From: FEN-727 sp036508635
GTDB taxonomy: Bacteria > Actinomycetota > Geothermincolia > Fen-727 > Anoxymicrobiaceae
Direction of reading: 5' to 3'
Length of the DNA: 10,883 bases
NCBI GenBank assembly: GCA_036508635.1
Contig: DATCGY010000084.1
Location: forward strand, 1 to 10,883
Below, one piece after another: positions 6,874 to 10,883 of the stretch. Made by a program: the position numbers and the translations under genes. Below the pieces are notes generated by a model. It was not told where the DNA came from and did no database searches. It worked only from the letters and a program-made list of their open reading frames with translations. Position 1 is the first letter of the stretch. Each line of letters begins with the position of its first letter.

Positions 6874-7959
6874 CTATTTAGGCAATGCCATGTATCCGGG
6901 AAGCGCCTTGAAGATATCATTCAATGGTTTCTGGAAAAGCTTCGCGTGTTTCTGGCTGAACTTGGCGGGTGGCTCCATCATGCTGCGTATCGCGATCGGC
7001 GTCGCGTTGAAAACCCGCCGTATCAGGAGGTTGCGGTTGAACCACTTTGAGTATTCCTTGAAGAGCTTGTACGCCTCGGCCTTATCCTGGTGAGCCATGG
7101 CGGCGAGCTTGCCGGAGACGAGCGAGCCGTGGACTCCGAAGAGCGCGAACGGGTCGATCATGCCCGACACCGTGCCCGCCAGTATCTTGTCGCCGGAAAA
7201 GAGCCTGGGGGTGTTGTAGGCGGCGCACGGGACCAGTCCCTCGTAGTAATCCCAGCGCTGGCACTCCAGGCCTTCCTGCCCCATTAGGAGCTTTTCCTTG
7301 TACTCCTCGAACTCGCGCTCGACTACTGGCTCGCGCGCGAAGAACAGGCTGAAGATCGTTCCGTTCGCGGCTCCGTAGTACGCGTATTCCAGCTTGTAAT
7401 CGTGGAACCAGACTCCACAGCTGGTGTAATCCCTTGTGTACTTCCCTTTGCCCAGGTACCCGAACACCTTCGAGTAAGGCATGTTCAGCGCTTCGAAGGC
7501 CTCGAAGTAGAGTCCCGTCGCGATGACGGAGTCGACGGGCAACTCGGCGAAGTCATTCTGTCCCACCAGCGGGTGGTTGAACTCGAACTTGACACCTGCT
7601 TCTTTGCACAGGTCGAAAAGGTGCACGTCGAGGGCGCTCTTGCGGTGCCCTCTCTCGACACAGTGGAGGTTTATGACCTCGGGAACCATGTCGACCTTTG
7701 TGCCGAAGAAATAGACCGGGAATTCCTTGCAGGGGGTTACATACGGCTCTTTGAGATCGACGCCGATGAATTTACTCAGCGGACCCGTTTCCATCGGTGT
7801 CACGTCAACCGCGGGGTGGGCGAGAGGTATACCACCCGGCCTATCGAATTTCTCCAGGACCGTTACGTCCTTACCATCACGCGCGAGGTTCAACGCCGCT
7901 ACGAGGCCTGAGAGGCCGGCGCCTACCACCGTCACTTCTTTCGCACCGTATCCACCCAT
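6874..7959 (-). CDS. FAD-dependent oxidoreductase, geranylgeranyl reductase-like (paralogue A)
   Basis: Taken from ATG at 7959 this is a 361-residue protein, the same size as its two paralogues. KEVTVVGAGLSGLVAALNLA gives the FAD Rossmann motif (GxGxxG 13-18, Glu36). VERGHRKSALDVHLFDLC matches the RG-x-x-S-x-D helix of the twins, and PRLFSGDKILAGTVSGMIDP with GSLVSGKLAAMA matches their C-terminal FAD block. It is clearly more distant: DVTPMETGPLSKFIGVDL replaces the PDPAGSWFD segment, and VPCAAYNTPRLF replaces ACPVGSIRNPRLF, moving the Cys. The open frame runs upstream to 8223, but those 88 extra residues overlap the small membrane-protein gene out of frame and look like noise. ATG at 7959 has AGGGGGAG about five bases upstream. 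It heads the three-gene flavoprotein array and lies 41 bases after the small gene. Confidence 0.84.
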   Translation of the reverse strand: MGGYGAKEVTVVGAGLSGLVAALNLARDGKDVTVLEKFDRPGGIPLAHPAVDVTPMETGPLSKFIGVDLKEPYVTPCKEFPVYFFGTKVDMVPEVINLHCVERGHRKSALDVHLFDLCKEAGVKFEFNHPLVGQNDFAELPVDSVIATGLYFEAFEALNMPYSKVFGYLGKGKYTRDYTSCGVWFHDYKLEYAYYGAANGTIFSLFFAREPVVEREFEEYKEKLLMGQEGLECQRWDYYEGLVPCAAYNTPRLFSGDKILAGTVSGMIDPFALFGVHGSLVSGKLAAMAHQDKAEAYKLFKEYSKWFNRNLLIRRVFNATPIAIRSMMEPPAKFSQKHAKLFQKPLNDIFKALPGYMALPK

Positions 7960-8000
7960 TTCGCTCCCCCTTGTCTGCTCCTGAGACGTTTTTCTTGCTG

Positions 8001-8180
8001 CTAAGTAAGAAGGCGCCCCGGCATTCGGGACGCCTCTCGGATCTGCTTGCGGATGTGAAGCCTGGTTCCCTCGTCCATCTTGAGTACGTGGTAGAACGCG
8101 GCGCAACCCATCGCAAACGCGAATGCGAGCGAAACGAGTGCATTTCGCCTGAGCCAGGCCGTCTTGAGGATTTTTACCAC
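8001..8180 (-). CDS. Small single-span membrane protein, 59 residues, GTG start
   Basis: A GTG codon (8178-8180) preceded by GGAGG in mRNA (8185-8189, four-base spacer) opens a 59-codon frame ending in TAG at 8001-8003. The protein starts VVKILKTAWLRRN, then has a hydrophobic stretch, residues about 13-33 (ALVSLAFAFAMGCAAFYHVL), and a charged tail with GTRLHIRKQIREASRMPGRL. Basic residues before the helix favour the N-terminus inside. Third codon positions are mostly G or C, as in the neighbours, and the other frames across the segment give low-complexity, Arg/Ser-rich nonsense. It lies between the stem-loops after the FAD oxidase and the flavoprotein array, 41 bases ahead of paralogue A, so it is probably the first gene of that transcription unit. 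It could anchor the flavoproteins to the membrane, but that is speculation; I recognise no family. Confidence 0.6.
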   Translation of the reverse strand: MVKILKTAWLRRNALVSLAFAFAMGCAAFYHVLKMDEGTRLHIRKQIREASRMPGRLLT

Positions 8181-8228
8181 CGGGCCTCCACGCTTTCGAG
8201 GAACCGTCAGTGCCGACTTCCATCCGGC

Positions 8229-8249
8229 GCCGGGACTCCTGGCCCCGGC
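8229..8249 (-). terminator. Second stem-loop after the FAD oxidase gene
   Basis: GCCGGG (8229-8234) and CCCGGC (8244-8249) form a 6-bp GC stem. It is the second of two consecutive hairpins downstream of the FAD oxidase stop and upstream of the small membrane-protein gene. No T-run follows. Tandem stem-loops here suggest a boundary between transcription units. Confidence 0.35.
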
Positions 8250-8264
8250 ATTAAGATCGGAGCA

Positions 8265-8291
8265 TGAGCCGGGCCGGAGAGACCCGGCTCA
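8265..8291 (-). terminator. Stem-loop directly after the FAD oxidase gene
   Basis: TGAGCCGGG (8265-8273) and CCCGGCTCA (8283-8291) form a perfect 9-bp stem with a 9-base loop, 20 bases beyond the stop codon of the FAD oxidase gene. Position and stability fit a terminator for the iron-sulfur/FAD oxidase pair. On the minus strand the stem is followed by GCTCCGATCTTAATG with no true T-run, so full termination is not assured. Confidence 0.5.
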
Positions 8292-8311
8292 CGTGATCCT
8301 TTGACTACAAC

Positions 8312-9937
8312 CTAGAACATGATGAATTTCTTCATGCGCTCGTTGTCATATTCCCACCGTCGAGCCGCGATGTTGTTGGGATCTATCGCTTTCTTAACCT
8401 TGGTAAACGCCGACAACTCGGGAACCAGGTTGGGCATTGCGGCTGCTATGCCCAGATCGAACATCGGTACGACGCCCTTCAGGAGAGCGCCGGCGCCGGC
8501 CGCGATGATCATGCCCTTTGCCATGGCGCCGAACGTCGCGTTGTACCAGCCGAGCTGTATGCGGAGAAGGTCGTCCTTGTCCGCCTGGTTGGTGTAGACG
8601 TCGTATTCCATGTAAGCCGAGCGGCCCATGTGGTACGGCTGGAGGTAAGTCGAAGCGTCATCCGGTGCAAGCGCGTCATCGGTGGTGCCGATCTGGTTGG
8701 TGCAGGCGTCCCTCATGCCCTTCTCGATGCCAACCATGTTGTTGAGCTTGTCGATGAGGGCGCCGATGATGAACGACCCGCGAACGCGCTGGACCCGCAC
8801 GGTCACGTTGAAGTACTTGACCCACTTCTCCATGTCGACGAACTCGTTGTCCTCGGTCATCTGCTCGATGGCCTCCTTGGGGAGGTAGTCGAAGAACGGG
8901 TACTTCTCCTCGAGCATCCGCTGGGTGCAGTCGGACTTGAGGTCGGCCTCCTCCTGGGTCCCACCGCCGAAGATCGTGAGCAGGTTATGACGTGGCATGA
9001 GCTCGGACACCTTGCTCGCTTCCTTGTTGTTGTCGCCGATGAATATCCCGTAGAAGGAGTTCATCAGGTGCGCGAGCTCGAGAGATAGGTTGTCCTGAGC
9101 TACATCGTATAGAGCCTCGGCAAAGACCTCGAGCTTATCTTCCTCGTACGCGGGGAACATCTGCTGGTGGAACGGCGCCTCGGGGTAGAGGCGGATCGTC
9201 ATCTTGGTGACGGTCCCCATGGTACCGAACGCATAGCGCCACAGCGTGGAGACGTCGGGCCCGGGACCCTGGACCGAGCCCTTGATGGAGCCGGTCGCCA
9301 TCGCGCCAGTCCGTATCATATCTCCGTTCGGAAGTGCGACCTCGACTTCCATGATGTTGTCCATGCCGAACCCGTACTTGGAAGACATCGTGTTGATATT
9401 GCAGAAGAGGTGGTTGCTCAAGACACCCGCGGTCGCGGCCGTGGACGGGTTGAGCAGCCTGCATCCCACGCGCTGGGCGGCGGCCTGGAGCTCGAGGTAG
9501 TTGATGCCCGGCTCGATGGTCGCGAACATGTTCTCGCCGTCGAGCTCGACGATCTTGTCCATGCGGCGCAGGTCCATGGTGATGCCGCCGTACGCGGGTA
9601 GCGCCAGACCGGCGGTCGTAAGGCCGGTGCCGTACGGTATCACGTCGATGAGGAACTCGTTTGCTATCTTGTAGACCGCCTGGACGTCCTCGACGCTGGC
9701 GGGCATCACTATCAGGTGCGAGTAGGAAGCGGGGGTCATGCTCTGATCCCTCGCGTACCCGCAGAGTATGGACGGAGAATCCGTCGCCCACTCGTCACCG
9801 AGCGCCTTCTTGAGCTCCTCGAGGGCGGTGGCGAGGTTTTCCTCGCGGTTGTGGACGGGGTCTTTCTCCATGACCTTGGGTCTCTGGACGACCCTTCTTT
9901 CATTTCGTGCTTCTCGAATCCTGCTTTTTACTGCCAT
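8312..9937 (-). CDS. FAD-binding PCMH-type oxidase/dehydrogenase (GlcD/VAO-like)
   Basis: This 541-residue flavoprotein has the two-domain layout of the p-cresol methylhydroxylase/vanillyl-alcohol oxidase superfamily, which also holds GlcD and D-lactate dehydrogenases. The FAD domain spans about residues 70-225: SHLIVMPASVEDVQAVYKIA, then PYGTGLTTAG (101-110) for the pyrophosphate, ITMDLRRMDKIVELD, IEPGINYLEL (141-150), and NHLFCNINTMSSKYG followed by VEVALPNGD. The C-terminus AIDPNNIAARRWEYDNERM corresponds to the LDPxxIxNPG end of the family, with the final motif altered. The substrate is probably a hydroxy acid or alcohol, but the sequence does not show which. ATG at 9937 follows AGGAGG, whose first bases overlap the TAG stop of the upstream iron-sulfur gene; only 10 bases separate the genes, so translation is probably coupled. 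The iron-sulfur protein is the likely electron partner, as GlcF is for GlcD. Confidence 0.87.
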   Translation of the reverse strand: MAVKSRIREARNERRVVQRPKVMEKDPVHNREENLATALEELKKALGDEWATDSPSILCGYARDQSMTPASYSHLIVMPASVEDVQAVYKIANEFLIDVIPYGTGLTTAGLALPAYGGITMDLRRMDKIVELDGENMFATIEPGINYLELQAAAQRVGCRLLNPSTAATAGVLSNHLFCNINTMSSKYGFGMDNIMEVEVALPNGDMIRTGAMATGSIKGSVQGPGPDVSTLWRYAFGTMGTVTKMTIRLYPEAPFHQQMFPAYEEDKLEVFAEALYDVAQDNLSLELAHLMNSFYGIFIGDNNKEASKVSELMPRHNLLTIFGGGTQEEADLKSDCTQRMLEEKYPFFDYLPKEAIEQMTEDNEFVDMEKWVKYFNVTVRVQRVRGSFIIGALIDKLNNMVGIEKGMRDACTNQIGTTDDALAPDDASTYLQPYHMGRSAYMEYDVYTNQADKDDLLRIQLGWYNATFGAMAKGMIIAAGAGALLKGVVPMFDLGIAAAMPNLVPELSAFTKVKKAIDPNNIAARRWEYDNERMKKFIMF

Positions 9938-9947
9938 GCCGGGCCTC

Positions 9948-10883
9948 CTAAAGCGCTTTCTCGAGTATCTCGGCGAGGTCGTAGACCTTCATCTTGGATT
10001 TCTTGTCGGCTATGGCGTCCTCGAAGAGCCTCACGCATATCGGGCACGCCGTGACTATGGAGTCGGCTCCCGAGTGCTCGGCCTCGAAGAGGCGCTCTTC
10101 TGTTACGTACTTCACGAAGTCGGGCTCCCAGAAGAGCACCGAGCCGCCTCCGCCGCAGCAGAGAGAGTTCTTCCTCGCGCGCTCGAACTCGAGGAGCTCG
10201 AGCCCGGGGATGGCTGAAAGCACGTCCCTCGGCTCGTCGAAGATGCCGAGCCTGCGCCCGAGCCTGCAGGGATCGTGGTAGACGGCTTTCGTCTTGACGT
10301 CCTTTGTGGGCTTCAGCTTGCCGTCCTTGATGAGACTGGCGGCTATCTCGGAGATGTGGTAGACCTCCATCGGGTAAGCCTTCGTGTACTCTTCTTTCAG
10401 GACCGCGCAGGCGTGCGGGTCGGCGGTGATGACCTTTGAGACCCCCGCGGCCTCGAAGTTGTCTATGTTGGCGTTCGCGAACGTCTCGAAGTAGTCGCGG
10501 TCCCCTATCATGAGAAGAGCGCTGCCACTGGAGACCTCGGCCTGTCCGAGCGTACCGAAGTCGATGCCGCCCTTTGCGAGGATCGAGGCCACCGCCTTCA
10601 TGCGGGGGGCAAGAGAGCCGAAGCTCGCGTAGTCGTCTCCGACGAAGAGGAGGTAATCGGTCTTCTCCTTTGCCGCGTCCTTTATCTTCATGCCCTTGGC
10701 CCACTCGACGCGCTTGGAGGCGGCCACGCCGTAGGGGTTGTCGGTCTTCTCCACGGATTCGAGCATGCCGGCGAAGTTCTCCATGGGGGCCCACTCGTCG
10801 GCAACCGCCTGCTCGCGCAGCAGCTGCAGCACCCACAGGGGGTGCAGCTGCTTTACCGGATAGCAGCGGTCGTCGCAGGAGCC
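9948..10883 (-). CDS. CCG-domain iron-sulfur oxidoreductase subunit (HdrD/GlcF-like), partial
   Basis: The frame is open across the right edge; 311 residues are visible and the N-terminus is missing. The GTG at 10832 is only an internal codon, because the 17 codons before it read GSCDDRCYPVKQLHPLW. The C-x-x-x-C (10877-10863) looks like the end of a [4Fe-4S] ferredoxin motif. Two CCG (cysteine-rich) domains follow. The second is intact: DPCRLGR, NSLCCGGGGSV (CC codons from 10160) and TACPICVRLF (Cys codons from 10046), as in HdrB/HdrD and GlcF. The first keeps the fold pattern (LLFVGDDYASFG, GIDFGTLGQAEV, NFEAAGVSKVI) but has SSG (10524-10532) in place of CCG and DPHAC (10407-10421) in place of CPHC. 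The subunit would pass electrons between the adjacent FAD oxidase and a quinone, thiol or ferredoxin partner; which one is unknown. Confidence 0.85.
   Translation of the reverse strand, partial: GSCDDRCYPVKQLHPLWVLQLLREQAVADEWAPMENFAGMLESVEKTDNPYGVAASKRVEWAKGMKIKDAAKEKTDYLLFVGDDYASFGSLAPRMKAVASILAKGGIDFGTLGQAEVSSGSALLMIGDRDYFETFANANIDNFEAAGVSKVITADPHACAVLKEEYTKAYPMEVYHISEIAASLIKDGKLKPTKDVKTKAVYHDPCRLGRRLGIFDEPRDVLSAIPGLELLEFERARKNSLCCGGGGSVLFWEPDFVKYVTEERLFEAEHSGADSIVTACPICVRLFEDAIADKKSKMKVYDLAEILEKAL

Noticed and set aside
7960..8223. 88-residue N-terminal extension of paralogue A up to 8223
   Set aside because: It lies before the Rossmann start, has no family resemblance, and overlaps the small membrane-protein frame. 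The SD before ATG 7959 and the paralogue length both support the shorter form.
9928..10836. 302-residue minus-strand frame overlapping the iron-sulfur gene
   Set aside because: Its product is low-complexity Arg/Gly-rich sequence in another frame of a gene with clear CCG motifs, so it is a GC-rich shadow.
1..10883. tRNA, rRNA, CRISPR array, insertion sequence or prophage genes
   Set aside because: No cloverleaf or rRNA sequence, regularly spaced repeats, transposase motifs or phage structural genes were found on either strand.

Overview
The window is GC-rich bacterial DNA, fully packed with genes. All large genes have codon-biased reading frames, purine-rich Shine-Dalgarno (SD) sequences and some GTG/TTG starts. 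The gene set (CCG-domain iron-sulfur protein, many flavoproteins, thiolase-like protein, Soj-type ParA, PIN toxin pair) suggests an anaerobic or facultative bacterium. A deep-branching actinobacterial or other high-GC anaerobic lineage would fit, but no marker gene fixes the taxonomy. No rRNA, tRNA, CRISPR array, insertion sequence or prophage gene is visible.

Left part, plus strand (1-1560): the end of a ribbon-helix-helix-like antitoxin gene, then a PIN-domain (VapC-type) toxin gene, a strong stem-loop, a possible promoter, and a solitary ParA/Soj ATPase gene read from a TTG codon. The PIN gene is odd. An ideal SD sequence sits five bases before an ACG codon, exactly where homologues would start, and a 7-bp hairpin lies just upstream of that SD.

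Right part, minus strand (10883 down to 1580): eight genes in one direction. In transcription order they are: a two-CCG-domain iron-sulfur subunit (cut by the window edge); a PCMH-type FAD oxidase in a tight pair with it; paired stem-loops; an unlisted 59-residue single-span membrane protein with a GTG start; three FAD-dependent oxidoreductases that resemble geranylgeranyl reductases and are paralogous; a phytoene desaturase/CrtI-like flavoprotein; and an SCP2-thiolase-like protein. ParA and the thiolase-like gene converge with only 19 bases between their stop codons.

The minus-strand block looks like one redox pathway for a lipid-like or acyl/isoprenoid substrate. Five flavoproteins could add or remove hydrogen. 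The FAD oxidase/iron-sulfur pair could carry electrons to or from a membrane or soluble carrier, and the thiolase-fold protein could bind or cleave a CoA ester. This is inference from family resemblance; I do not recognise the cluster as a named pathway. Two components have apparently lost canonical catalytic or ligand residues: the thiolase-like protein has Gly and Asn where Cys and His are expected, and the first CCG domain of the iron-sulfur protein has Ser-Ser-Gly in place of Cys-Cys-Gly. Together with the tandem flavoprotein paralogues, this makes the block the best candidate here for an undescribed system.
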